DNA from: JANLVI01 sp031363915
GTDB lineage: Bacteria; Vulcanimicrobiota; Vulcanimicrobiia; Vulcanimicrobiales; Vulcanimicrobiaceae
Direction: 5' to 3'
DNA length: 64,000 nt
Assembly: GCA_031363915.1 (NCBI GenBank)
Contig: JANLVI010000027.1
Span: forward strand, 14,581 to 78,580
Part shown: piece after piece, positions 53,824 to 61,387 of the stretch
Numbering within the stretch: the first letter of the stretch is position 1
Layout: the number at the start of each line of letters is the position of its first letter
Made by a program: the position numbers and the translations under genes
The notes under the pieces: generated by a model
Databases searched by the model: none
Seen by the model: only the letters and a program-made list of their open reading frames with translations
What the model was told of the DNA's origin: nothing

Positions 53824-54743
53824 CGATCCTCGCGCTTGTCGCGGGGATGCGACTCATCGTACTGTTTACGCAAGTGCGCTTTGGAAACGTTGAGATAGAT
53901 CTGCGTTGTCGCCAGACTTGCGTGACCGAGGAGTTCTTTGATCGTCAGCAGATCGGCGCCATTTTCGAGCAAATGCGTGGCGAATGAGTGGCGCACGACG
54001 TGGGGCGATGCCTTGAGCGCAAGGCCGCTCACTTTCGCGTACATCTTGAACACCACGCCGGCCATCGAGTGACTGAGTCGCGTACCACGGCGACTCAGGA
54101 ACACCGCGCGGTCGTTCGTGCGCGGTCGGACTCCAAGATACAAACGAATCGCATCCGCCGTCGCACCGTTGAAGAAAACGACGCGTTCTTTATTACCTTT
54201 GCCGATCACGCGCATCGTGCGACGCTCGAGGTCGACGTCATCGAGGTTTATCCCGATCAGTTCAGCGCGCCGGATTCCCGAAGCGTAGAGCAGCTCGAAC
54301 ATCGCTGCATCGCGAAGTCGTAAGAAGTCGGTGCGCCCGGCGATCCGCGTGCGCAGAAACTGCCCCATTTCATCCTCGCTCAAGACCTTGGGGACGCGTT
54401 TCTCGGCCTTGGGCGGGGTGACGCCGTAGGTCGGGTCGACGGTCATCCGACCGCTATACACTTGATACTTGTAAAACGAACGAATCGCGAAAATTTTACG
54501 CCGTACCGCGACTGCTTTGATCGTTTTTGGACGCATCAGTTCGAGAATGTAGCGCCGGATCTCGGAGTTAGTGGATTTGAGAAGAAGTTCGTCGATTGGA
54601 AGATCGCCAGGGATCACCGAGGGCAAATAGGCGAGAAATTCTTCGATTTCGCGCTGGTATTCGGTTGCCGTACGCGCTGCCAGGTTCCGCTCGAGCGTGA
54701 TGTACTCGACGTAGCGGCGTAATGACGAACTCTGCTCGACCAT
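53820..54743 (-). CDS. xerC: XerC/XerD-type tyrosine recombinase
   Basis: A 307-residue site-specific recombinase with the SAM-like core-binding domain (residues 10-95, YVEYITLERNLAARTATEYQ) and catalytic domain. Catalytic residues are the Arg in YASGIRRAELIGI near 155, the Lys in GKGNKERVVFF near 178, HVVRHSFATHLL near 248, GHASLATTQ near 273 and the Tyr in TQIYLNVSKAHLR. I used ATG 54743; an upstream extension is possible. It is probably the chromosome-dimer recombinase, but could serve a mobile element given the accessory region beyond it. Confidence 0.9.
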   Translation of the reverse strand: MVEQSSSLRRYVEYITLERNLAARTATEYQREIEEFLAYLPSVIPGDLPIDELLLKSTNSEIRRYILELMRPKTIKAVAVRRKIFAIRSFYKYQVYSGRMTVDPTYGVTPPKAEKRVPKVLSEDEMGQFLRTRIAGRTDFLRLRDAAMFELLYASGIRRAELIGINLDDVDLERRTMRVIGKGNKERVVFFNGATADAIRLYLGVRPRTNDRAVFLSRRGTRLSHSMAGVVFKMYAKVSGLALKASPHVVRHSFATHLLENGADLLTIKELLGHASLATTQIYLNVSKAHLRKQYDESHPRDKREDR

Positions 54744-54750
54744 GGACACC

Positions 54751-55155
54751 CTATGTGTCGAACTCACTGAGAAGTAGCACGTTCCCGGCATAGGTCGTCC
54801 ACGCGGAGTCGTTCGTCACAAGATAGTCTGCTTTGGCGATAATCCCCGTGGCAATGATGAGCGAATCCGGAGTTCTAGCGTTGGTCTTCGCGCGTATTTG
54901 GGCCGCCGTTCGTGCGATTTCGAATGTCACCTCGTGCAGCGTCAAATGCGGATAAAAGTTCAAAAACTCCCGATAGGGGCTGTCATCATATCCGGCCCGA
55001 CTCGGCCCAACGAGCAATTCCATAACGCTGATCATCGAGACGATCGCCTGGTTTCGACCGGCCTGCATCCAGTCGTCGACAAGCACTTTTGCTGCCCGAC
55101 TGATGGCCTGGCCATCTTCAAGATAGGCGATTAACACGTTCGTATCGAGCAGCAT
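54751..55155 (-). CDS. vapC: PIN-domain toxin, VapC-like
   Basis: A 134-residue PIN ribonuclease. The acidic active-site residues are visible: Asp in MLLDTNVLIAYLEDG, Glu in MISVMELLVGPSR near residue 45, Asp in ARTPDSLIIATGII near 96 and Asp in YLVTNDSAW near 115. ATG 55155 fits the family start; a TTG at 55203, overlapping the antitoxin gene by 10 bases, would add 16 residues and couple translation. It lies 7 bases upstream of xerC on the same strand. Confidence 0.88.
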   Translation of the reverse strand: MLLDTNVLIAYLEDGQAISRAAKVLVDDWMQAGRNQAIVSMISVMELLVGPSRAGYDDSPYREFLNFYPHLTLHEVTFEIARTAAQIRAKTNARTPDSLIIATGIIAKADYLVTNDSAWTTYAGNVLLLSEFDT

Positions 55156-55193
55156 CGTCGTACCCGGCTTGATCGCGGTACTGAGCGCGTTCC

Positions 55194-55436
55194 CTACTCC
55201 CAAGAGTCGCGCTCTTGACGAACAAATGTTGATCCGTCGCCGTAAACGCCGCTTGCGATTCCAGCGTATGACCGTCGCACGGGGCGCAACGAAATCGCGC
55301 CGCGGACAATCTCGACGACAACGGAGTCGCCTTCAGATAGTCCGAGCGCCTCGGCGGCCTCACGCGGTATCGTCAGTTGATTTTTTCGACGGAGGGTCGC
55401 GAGGAGCGGCCTTGGCATCGTACGCGGCGTTTCCAA
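55194..55436 (-). CDS. vapB: AbrB/MazE-fold antitoxin, VapB-like
   Basis: An 80-residue antitoxin with an N-terminal SpoVT/AbrB swapped-hairpin domain (LLATLRRKNQLTIPREAAEALGL with the diagnostic QLTIP) and a C-terminal tail rich in Gly and charged residues that should bind the toxin. TTG 55436 has a GAGG site 6 bases upstream; ATG 55418 has none. It precedes the toxin, as usual for such pairs, and is likely autoregulatory. Confidence 0.87.
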   Translation of the reverse strand: METPRTMPRPLLATLRRKNQLTIPREAAEALGLSEGDSVVVEIVRGAISLRPVRRSYAGIASGVYGDGSTFVRQERDSWE

Positions 55437-55462
55437 CTCATCCTCACTTTTCTTACCAAACG

Positions 55463-55491
55463 ATTATAGCACGACGGGTAAGGCAGGATAA
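55463..55491 (-). promoter_or_regulatory. Predicted vapBC promoter
   Basis: On the minus strand a perfect TATAAT lies at 55468-55463, with a weak TTATCC -35 17 bases further upstream. The predicted transcript would start about 20 bases before the antitoxin start codon. Confidence 0.45.
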
Positions 55492-55779
55492 GATCTCAGA
55501 GACTCTTTCCGCCGCTTCTCGCTTCGACACTCTATTCCTGCAAATCACAGTTTGTGTTAATACCAATTGGAAAGTGCGCGGGATGACGTCTGGATGGCCC
55601 CTTCGTTGTGCGCTGATCCCAACGGCGCATCGACGGGCGGGAGCGGCAGTCTGAGATGCACCCCGTACCTGAGTGCCGCTCGCGAACCTCCTGTTGCGAC
55701 GCCTCAGCCACCAGCCGGCTCTTCTCCCAAGAGCCCATGCAACCGGTCAAACGAATAATACGATAATTTCGAAGAAAGA
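55492..55779. other. Non-coding gap between vapBC and fic
   Basis: I find no convincing gene here; open frames on both strands lack starts or family features. A perfect hairpin GGCTCTT-CTCCC-AAGAGCC lies at 55717-55735, about 45 bases after the fic stop, and may end fic transcription although no T-run follows. The AT-rich word TTTGTGTTAATA at 55551-55562 recurs at 58318-58329. Confidence 0.5.
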
Positions 55780-57051
55780 CTACCGCCGCGGTCGCGATGG
55801 TACGACGCGGACCGGTGGAGCGCTGAGCGTGTCCGCTTCGACGCTTGCCATCTGACGCTCCAGGCTGGTGAACGCGTCGACGATATCGCACGCCTCGTAC
55901 GCACGGTTCCGTTTGCCGACGCGCGTTTGGGTCAAGACTCCTGCGTCTTCGAGTACGGCGATCGCGGCGTTGGCCGTCCGGAACGAGACGCTGAGAATCT
56001 TCTGGACGCTTCGCGCCGTCACGATCGGTGTCGCGGGAAGCGCTCGGGCGAGGGCGAGCGCGGACGAATCGGCGCGCACCGGACCGATGCGGGTAACCCA
56101 TGCCTCGACGAGCGCGCGTACGCGCGCTTCGAAGTGCGTCGCGTTGGCGACGGCGCGGTAACAGGCGCTAGCGAACAAGCCGACCCATTCGTCCGTTGAC
56201 TGTTGCGCTTCGGACGAATCCGGAGGGCCTATAAATCGCGTGGAGGTAAGCGCCGCAACGTAATCGTCCGCATGCGTAGCGAGGATAAGCGAAACTGGTA
56301 AGAGGGTGCGTGTGACTAAGCCGCGCCGGCGCAAGATCATGTGGACGAGCGCGCGCCCCGTCCGCCCGTTCCCGTCCACGAACGGGTGGATCGTCTCGAA
56401 TTGGGCGTGCGCTATTGCCGCCTGTGCGGTCGCCGGCAACGAATCGTCGTTTGTGAACGCCATTAGGTCTTCGAGGAGCTCTGGAACGACCTCGTGTGGC
56501 GGCGGCACGAACGCGGCACCGAACGGGTTGTATGAGTTACCGCCGATCCAGTTTTGCTGCGTCCGGATTCGTCCGCCGTGCGCCGCCAGGCGTGTCGGCG
56601 CGAGCAATTTGCGATGCACTTCGATCAGGCGCTCAAGCGTAATTGGACCGTCCGACTCAACGGCGTACATCATCGCATCGACATTCGCCAGCACTTCGGC
56701 TGCCGTTGCGTCGGTGGGGACTTCGCCTTCGGCACGTGCCGCGTCTGCGCGCAAGAGACGCTGCGGTGAAATTTCGAGACCTTCGATCCGAGACGAAGCG
56801 ACGGACTCCGCACGTAGCAGTATGCGCGCAAGTGCCTCGGTATTCGAAAGGGCTGACGCTGATAGATCGAATCTGGCTGCGGCTCGCTCGGCGTCGGCAA
56901 TATCCGCGGCGACGCCCGCCCCGAACGAGAACTCGCGTCCGACGAGCCGGTCGGGCTCGAAGGCGCGGTATCGCCCTTCCCGACGATACGCTCTCGGCAA
57001 GCCATCCGCGGCAAAACCCGCCGTCCAATCGCGATCCCTCAACATACCCAT
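55780..57051 (-). CDS. Fic-family AMPylase-type protein with N-terminal inhibitory motif
   Basis: A 423-residue Fic protein. The catalytic loop HPFVDGNGRTGR starts at His222. A class II inhibitory motif, S86-x3-E90-G91 in SSRIEGLEIS, precedes it, so the enzyme should be autoinhibited in its resting state. A beta-hairpin flap (NWIGGNSYNPFGAAFVPP) lies near 161. The C-terminal ~110 residues end in a likely winged helix (TARSVQKILSVSFRTANAAIAVLEDAGV), so it may bind its own promoter. ATG 57051 is 1-2 bases from a perfect palindrome carrying its promoter. Closest analogues are SoFic-type proteins; targets are unknown. Confidence 0.9.
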   Translation of the reverse strand: MGMLRDRDWTAGFAADGLPRAYRREGRYRAFEPDRLVGREFSFGAGVAADIADAERAAARFDLSASALSNTEALARILLRAESVASSRIEGLEISPQRLLRADAARAEGEVPTDATAAEVLANVDAMMYAVESDGPITLERLIEVHRKLLAPTRLAAHGGRIRTQQNWIGGNSYNPFGAAFVPPPHEVVPELLEDLMAFTNDDSLPATAQAAIAHAQFETIHPFVDGNGRTGRALVHMILRRRGLVTRTLLPVSLILATHADDYVAALTSTRFIGPPDSSEAQQSTDEWVGLFASACYRAVANATHFEARVRALVEAWVTRIGPVRADSSALALARALPATPIVTARSVQKILSVSFRTANAAIAVLEDAGVLTQTRVGKRNRAYEACDIVDAFTSLERQMASVEADTLSAPPVRVVPSRPRR

Positions 57052-57052
57052 A

Positions 57053-57089
57053 GCGTTATTATACTTTAACGGATAAAGTATAATAACGC
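57053..57089. promoter_or_regulatory. Perfect palindrome forming a two-way promoter/operator
   Basis: GCGTTATTATACTTTA and its exact reverse complement are separated by ACGGA: 16-base arms, 37 bases in all. Each strand contains TTATTA and a perfect TATAAT 17 bases apart, so the same promoter reads in both directions. Leftwards the transcript would begin at or next to the fic ATG (leaderless or nearly so). Rightwards it starts about 64 bases before the HNH remnant. Confidence 0.7.
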
Positions 57090-57154
57090 AAGATAGCAGC
57101 ACCTATATCGGAATGTACGAGCCGATTCGCCGCGTACGTATCTGAAGGCGCCCC

Positions 57155-57600
57155 ATGACACATGGTGTTCGCGACCTCGCCGTTCTCGCGCGCGATGCCG
57201 CGATGTCGACCACGTATAAGCCGGCGCTGCTTAAAGCGATCGTACGACTTCAGCGCGACGGTGCGCGGAAATCCGTCTCGCTTGCCGAGATTGCGAATCA
57301 GTTCGTGGAGCTCTACTGGACGCAAACGGTTGTATTTCATCTACGGCAGGCCTCAACGCTGGCGAAAGAGCCGGAGGTACTTCGGGCGCTACGGACGGCG
57401 GCGTCCAAAGCAAACACCCGGCGCTTGCCCGACCTTAGCGACGTGGAGCGCGATTCGCTGGCCTTCTCGATCTCGAAGACGCTACGGATCAATGTCCTGC
57501 GCCTCTTCCACAAGCGCTACTCGGCTGGCGCCCCGCCGCTGTTTTCGTGGGACGAGGGCGAGGCAATTGCATTCACGCCGGGAGCTGTCGCGAGGTCGTG
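57155..57600 (+). pseudogene. N-terminal remnant of an HNH endonuclease
   Basis: From ATG 57155 (GAAGG site upstream) about 148 codons read like the N-terminal domain of a family of HNH endonucleases: AAMSTTYKPALLKAIVRLQ, FVELYWTQTVVFHLRQA, ISKTLRINVLRLFHKR, LFSWDEGEAIAF. Similarity then stops. The frame stays open to 57952, but those residues are the antisense of the secreted-protein gene, and the HNH catalytic half is missing. It lost its 3' part at a junction near 57600. It is divergent from fic and shares its palindromic promoter. Confidence 0.7.
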
Positions 57601-58032
57601 CGATATTGGCTCGGGGATCGTCGCCGGATGGAGCAGGATGTATTCCCAGCGAAGGCTTCCTGGTATGAGGTGCCAGTCGTATCCCTGCGGTACGGAGAAT
57701 CTGGCGATGCCGCGTTTTACTTGGCCGGCCATGAGTTCGTATTCGTTGCGCCCGATCACACGTACTCGAGCGGTCGATGATGCATTACTGCTTAAAGCGA
57801 ACTCCACCGATATTCCATCCGTGCGAAAACGAACGTCGTCCATCGGCGCGAGCGAAAGCCCGACTTCCGTGATGTTTCCGTCTCGCGACGTCACCGATAT
57901 AGCTACGATTTCACCAGGAAGCGCTACCGTCGTTAAAAGGGCTGCATTTTGAGCACCCACAGAGGGTGGGAACGCAAAAAGCGTGACGATCAAAAGCGCA
58001 GGAAGCGAAAAGCCTCGAAAACATCCGCGCAC
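57517..58032 (-). CDS. Secreted hypothetical protein, 3' end probably altered
   Basis: A 171-residue ORF with a good signal peptide (residues 1-28: RGCFRGFSLPALLIVTLFAF, then PPSVGAQ) and a beta-rich mature part (LLTTVALPGEIVAISVTSRDG, VRVIGRNEYELMAG). Its last ~25 codons lie on the strand opposite the HNH remnant, so the natural C-terminus was probably replaced at the junction near 57600. No family is recognised. It has no obvious promoter or strong ribosome-binding site. Confidence 0.5.
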   Translation of the reverse strand: MRGCFRGFSLPALLIVTLFAFPPSVGAQNAALLTTVALPGEIVAISVTSRDGNITEVGLSLAPMDDVRFRTDGISVEFALSSNASSTARVRVIGRNEYELMAGQVKRGIARFSVPQGYDWHLIPGSLRWEYILLHPATIPEPISHDLATAPGVNAIASPSSHENSGGAPAE

Positions 58033-58301
58033 CCCGAATCAGCAGCGCACAAGGTGCCCTAATTACCTACCATGGGGCCGAACCAAGGTTCTTCCCTTCA
58101 AAGCACAGGGCTGCGGAACTCGTTGCATACGTCGGCGTTCGCGTGCGTTTAGAGCTTTCCGAGCCGGACGAACGCTACGACCATTTCGATGTTTTGCGCG
58201 GGATTGAACACGAGGCAGCCATCTGGGGCGAGTCGCTCGGCATCCAGTTCATTCCGCTCGCGAAAATCCGCAGCATTGCGGCCGAAAGCTTAAAATCGTA
58301 A
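57987..58301 (+). pseudogene. Open-frame fragment without a usual start
   Basis: A 104-codon open frame bounded by TGA at 57984 and TAA at 58299. The latter half has protein-like composition (RRAAELVAYVGVRV absent upstream start; then LELSEPDERYDHFDVLRG, HEAAIWGESLGIQFIPLAK). The first in-frame start is GTG 58143, giving 52 residues. It overlaps the signal-peptide coding region of the gene on the other strand. It looks like the 3' end of a gene lost upstream; the family is not recognised. Confidence 0.35.
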
Positions 58302-58522
58302 CATGACGCCAACTAGATTTGTGTTAATAGAATAAGATTTACGAGGGATTGGAGCGGGGTCTAGCTTGCCAGACCGGGGTGATTTCAAACAAATCGTATG
58401 CATCTCGCCGAATAGAGCCGGTCAATCGACGTTGCCCGTTAGAGAAAAGACGGCAGGCGAAGCGCCGAAAACGGACGCTGGCGGTGAGGATGCTAGCACG
58501 TGATTGTACCTGAGGTGACAAG
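58302..58522. other. Non-coding gap before the GH26-like gene
   Basis: No gene is evident. It holds the second copy of TTTGTGTTAATA (58318-58329), a small GGTCT...AGACC hairpin near 58358-58375, and at its end the GAGG ribosome-binding site of the next gene. Confidence 0.5.
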
Positions 58523-59419
58523 GTGAATATCGGCAATATCGACCGGATTCTGCTCTTCGCGAAAGATCTGAAAGGGCAAATTCTTACGCTTGAGCAGCTT
58601 AGATCAAAGTACGGATTTGAACCAGACGGGACCAACTTCTACTACGGGCTCAATCAGGCAAATTTGGACACGCTGCTTACCACGGGTTCCGCTCTCAACA
58701 GTACTCACCGCTCGTTCCTCGACGCGCTGTCGGCTTCGACAAAGGCGAGCATGAGCGAAGAGAAGACACTCGTGCTCGGACTGGAGCCGTTGGAGACCCT
58801 TCGGCCCTACGCTTTCATTGCGGAAAACATCCGACTTTCCCATCAGCTCGCTCTCGATTTGGCCGATGTGCAACAGGAGGTGCGCGCCGCAGGTAAGCGC
58901 CTCAACGTCGTCGTTCGCTACGCATCGGAAATGAACGATCGGGCGCAGGTTCAAGGCGGCAATCCGGTCGGTTATCGATCGACATTCGCTCAGGTGCGCC
59001 AAGCATTTTCTGAAGCAGCACACTCAATCTTATTCTCATTCTCCCCGGCCACCCGAGCCGATCTCGCTGAAGAAGCCATCGGCGCCTTCTGGCCGGGCGA
59101 CGAGTTTGTCGACATCATCGGCGGCACGTGGTATGTCGGCGGCCCGAACCAACGAGCGACGTCGTTCGCAAACATGCACGCCTACGTGTTGCATCGCGTA
59201 GGGGCGGCAAAGCCCTTCGCATTTTCCGAAGTTGGCGGTCACGGTCCGAGCAAAAGCGGTAACGACGCGATGTTGCAGGACATGCTTCATGAGATCGAAT
59301 CGCTGCAATTGCGCGGGGTTTCGTTCAAATACGCCACGCTGTTTCTCGAGGGCGTCTGGGGTGTGGACGCAACCCTTGCGTTTCTGCGTCCGTCGGCGCC
59401 GCCGGTACATCTCGCCTAG
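58523..59419 (+). CDS. GH26-like glycoside hydrolase without signal peptide
   Basis: A 298-residue protein resembling the TIM barrel of GH26-type mannanases. LNVVVRYASEMND places an acid/base candidate at Glu136, and FAFSEVGGHGPS a nucleophile candidate at Glu236. FSFSPATRADLAEEAIGAFWPGDEFVDIIGGTWY between them matches the family's W/FSP...YYPGDDYVDWVG stretch. It has no signal peptide, which is odd for a polysaccharide hydrolase. It begins with GTG 58523 behind a GAGG site and is followed after 29 bases by the esterase-like gene, so the two look like an operon. Confidence 0.65.
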   Translation: MNIGNIDRILLFAKDLKGQILTLEQLRSKYGFEPDGTNFYYGLNQANLDTLLTTGSALNSTHRSFLDALSASTKASMSEEKTLVLGLEPLETLRPYAFIAENIRLSHQLALDLADVQQEVRAAGKRLNVVVRYASEMNDRAQVQGGNPVGYRSTFAQVRQAFSEAAHSILFSFSPATRADLAEEAIGAFWPGDEFVDIIGGTWYVGGPNQRATSFANMHAYVLHRVGAAKPFAFSEVGGHGPSKSGNDAMLQDMLHEIESLQLRGVSFKYATLFLEGVWGVDATLAFLRPSAPPVHLA

Positions 59420-59448
59420 TCTGATCGTCCGAATAATTTGAGGTAATC

Positions 59449-60858
59449 GTGTCTGTTAAGAACATCCTGTTTATTCACGGCTATAGCGAGACGTCGCTTG
59501 GCGCCTATTTTGATTTTCCGCGTATCCTGAGCGGTGACGGTCGTGACTATCAAGAAGTCGCTTTGTCCGCCTTTGACTCGCTGGACGACACCGTCTCGAT
59601 TGACGATCTCGCGTTCGCCCTCGAAGATCATGCCGCCAATCTTTCAAGCAAGCGAAATTGGGATTTCCGTGAGACGGCCGTAATCTGTCATTCAACGGGC
59701 GCTCTTGTAGCACGACGTTGGATGTTGAATCGACTTCAAGCCGGTGCGCGCGACTTACCATCGCACCTTGTGACGCTCGCTGGTGCGAATCATGGGTCGA
59801 CGCTTGCTCAGATGGGCAAGAGCGTTCTCGGTTATCTTCAGAAGGCGCTCATGAAGCACATGCTGAGCGTCGGTAAACGCGTACTTACCGATCTCGACTA
59901 CGGGAGCGACTTTCTTCTCCGGCTCAACCGCGAGTGGCTTGAGGCATGGAATGGCTGCGGGTTCGTGGGCAAGACCTTCATATTCAGCATGGGTGGCGAC
60001 GTTCTTGGAGCACCCGGCGAAAATGAATACTTCAATCTGTTTTGGCAGACGTCAGAGCCGGGTAGCGACAACACCGTGCGCATCAGCGGCGCCAATTTAA
60101 ATTATACGATCTTCGACGCTGACCTTACGACGAGTCCCCCCTCCCTCTCACCGAACGTCATCACCCCACGCGTTCCGCATCTCGTTATCACCGGCTACTC
60201 GCATTTCGGTGCCCAGAGCGGAATTCTCGGAAACGTCCACACCCCCGGGGATGCACCAATGAAAGCGGTGCTGGATGCGCTGGCCGTCACGGATCTCGTC
60301 GCTTATGGAGCGCTTGAGGCGTCCTGGCGCGCCGCGACCGACACGTGGGGAAACCAACATCCCGAACGTGCCTACGCAACGGCCGTTTTCTCGCTCTTCG
60401 ACAACGGTGGTGCGGCAATCGACGATTGCTTCATAGGTATCCTCGACGGAAAAACCAACGCGTCGCAATCAAGCCTCGACGCGCTTTCGGCAGCGTCGGG
60501 TGCGCTCGCGCCGCACCAGCCAATCCACAACGATGTTCAAACAGCGTCGTACTCGTTTTACCTGCGATACGACGAGTATCTCAAATCATCGCCGCACGTG
60601 CTGCACGTTGAGGCGCACTCTTTCAGTCCGCTATTGAAGTATCAGGTCATCGAACTTATGCAACCGCCCCCTCCACCGCCACATCTGGTCGCCGCAAATG
60701 AGTTCACGTACTTTCGGTTCAAGCTTCCGAAAGACACGGATGGAACATACGCGATGTACCAGTGGTCGCCGACGCTCAACCTTTCCGGTATCACATGGGA
60801 CCCACCAAGCGCGCCGTTTCCGACCGGAGGGATGATTACGCTGCCGCCGCGTCCCTGA
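59449..60858 (+). CDS. Alpha/beta-hydrolase, esterase/lipase-like
   Basis: A 469-residue protein whose first ~250 residues form an alpha/beta hydrolase: ILFIHGYSETS supplies the oxyanion region, CHSTGALVARRW the nucleophile elbow with Ser82, and LAGANHGST is typical of lipases acting on bulky esters. A His candidate is in TGYSHFGAQSG. After residue ~270 comes a beta-rich region, a run of prolines (PPPPPPH) and a C-terminal domain of unknown role. GTG 59449 has a GAGG site. It lacks a signal peptide, like its GH26-like neighbour. Confidence 0.7.
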   Translation: MSVKNILFIHGYSETSLGAYFDFPRILSGDGRDYQEVALSAFDSLDDTVSIDDLAFALEDHAANLSSKRNWDFRETAVICHSTGALVARRWMLNRLQAGARDLPSHLVTLAGANHGSTLAQMGKSVLGYLQKALMKHMLSVGKRVLTDLDYGSDFLLRLNREWLEAWNGCGFVGKTFIFSMGGDVLGAPGENEYFNLFWQTSEPGSDNTVRISGANLNYTIFDADLTTSPPSLSPNVITPRVPHLVITGYSHFGAQSGILGNVHTPGDAPMKAVLDALAVTDLVAYGALEASWRAATDTWGNQHPERAYATAVFSLFDNGGAAIDDCFIGILDGKTNASQSSLDALSAASGALAPHQPIHNDVQTASYSFYLRYDEYLKSSPHVLHVEAHSFSPLLKYQVIELMQPPPPPPHLVAANEFTYFRFKLPKDTDGTYAMYQWSPTLNLSGITWDPPSAPFPTGGMITLPPRP

Positions 60859-61387
60859 GGGCGCTTCGCGTTGATCGGATGTCCTGGTCAAACGAACTCA
60901 ACGTCCTGAGGCCACATCCCTCTTCACGCCGGCTTGCATCCCCCTTCGGATTGTCGAGGGCGATATCGCAGCAGATGTAAGACTCGTATCAAACCGACTC
61001 TTTCTGGGGCGTTCGGGCCCAAGGACTGATTTCAATTAAATCCGGTTATCGTCAAATCCAAATTTTTTTTCTAAATCTGTATTTTGGCGACTGCATTCTC
61101 AATACGAATTGTGTCCGCAGTAATCACCTATAAGAGGCGGCTTGGCACCGCGATGGTTGTCCCGATCGGCCTTCTGGGCTTTGCAATGTGCATATCATCG
61201 TGATTCGCAGTTATTCGATGAGCCGTCGTTGAATCGGGGTGAAGATTGCTGGCTATGCTCTTGTCGACATTGGGTCGATCTGCGAGCACACAAAACGCGC
61301 TCGCCGGAGCTCCATGAGTTGGAGGCTTGATATCACCAAGATGGCAACAGAAACGCACAGAGAGCGAGTCTCGCGCGGTCAGACGGC
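60859..61387. other. AT-rich non-coding gap
   Basis: The 529 bases contain only short chance frames. The stretch 61030-61140 is unusually AT-rich for this genome and includes an eight-T run near 61066. It may hold the promoter of the glycosyltransferase gene, but I cannot place -35 and -10 boxes with confidence. I see no tRNA or strong repeat. Confidence 0.45.

Noticed and set aside
55551..58329. 12-base direct repeat TTTGTGTTAATA flanking the fic region
   Set aside because: Pairs of 12-base matches are expected by chance in 64 kb, and no inverted ends or integrase are associated, so I do not call an insertion from it.
61142..61330. 62-codon frame in the AT-rich gap
   Set aside because: No start context, no domain and composition unlike its neighbours.
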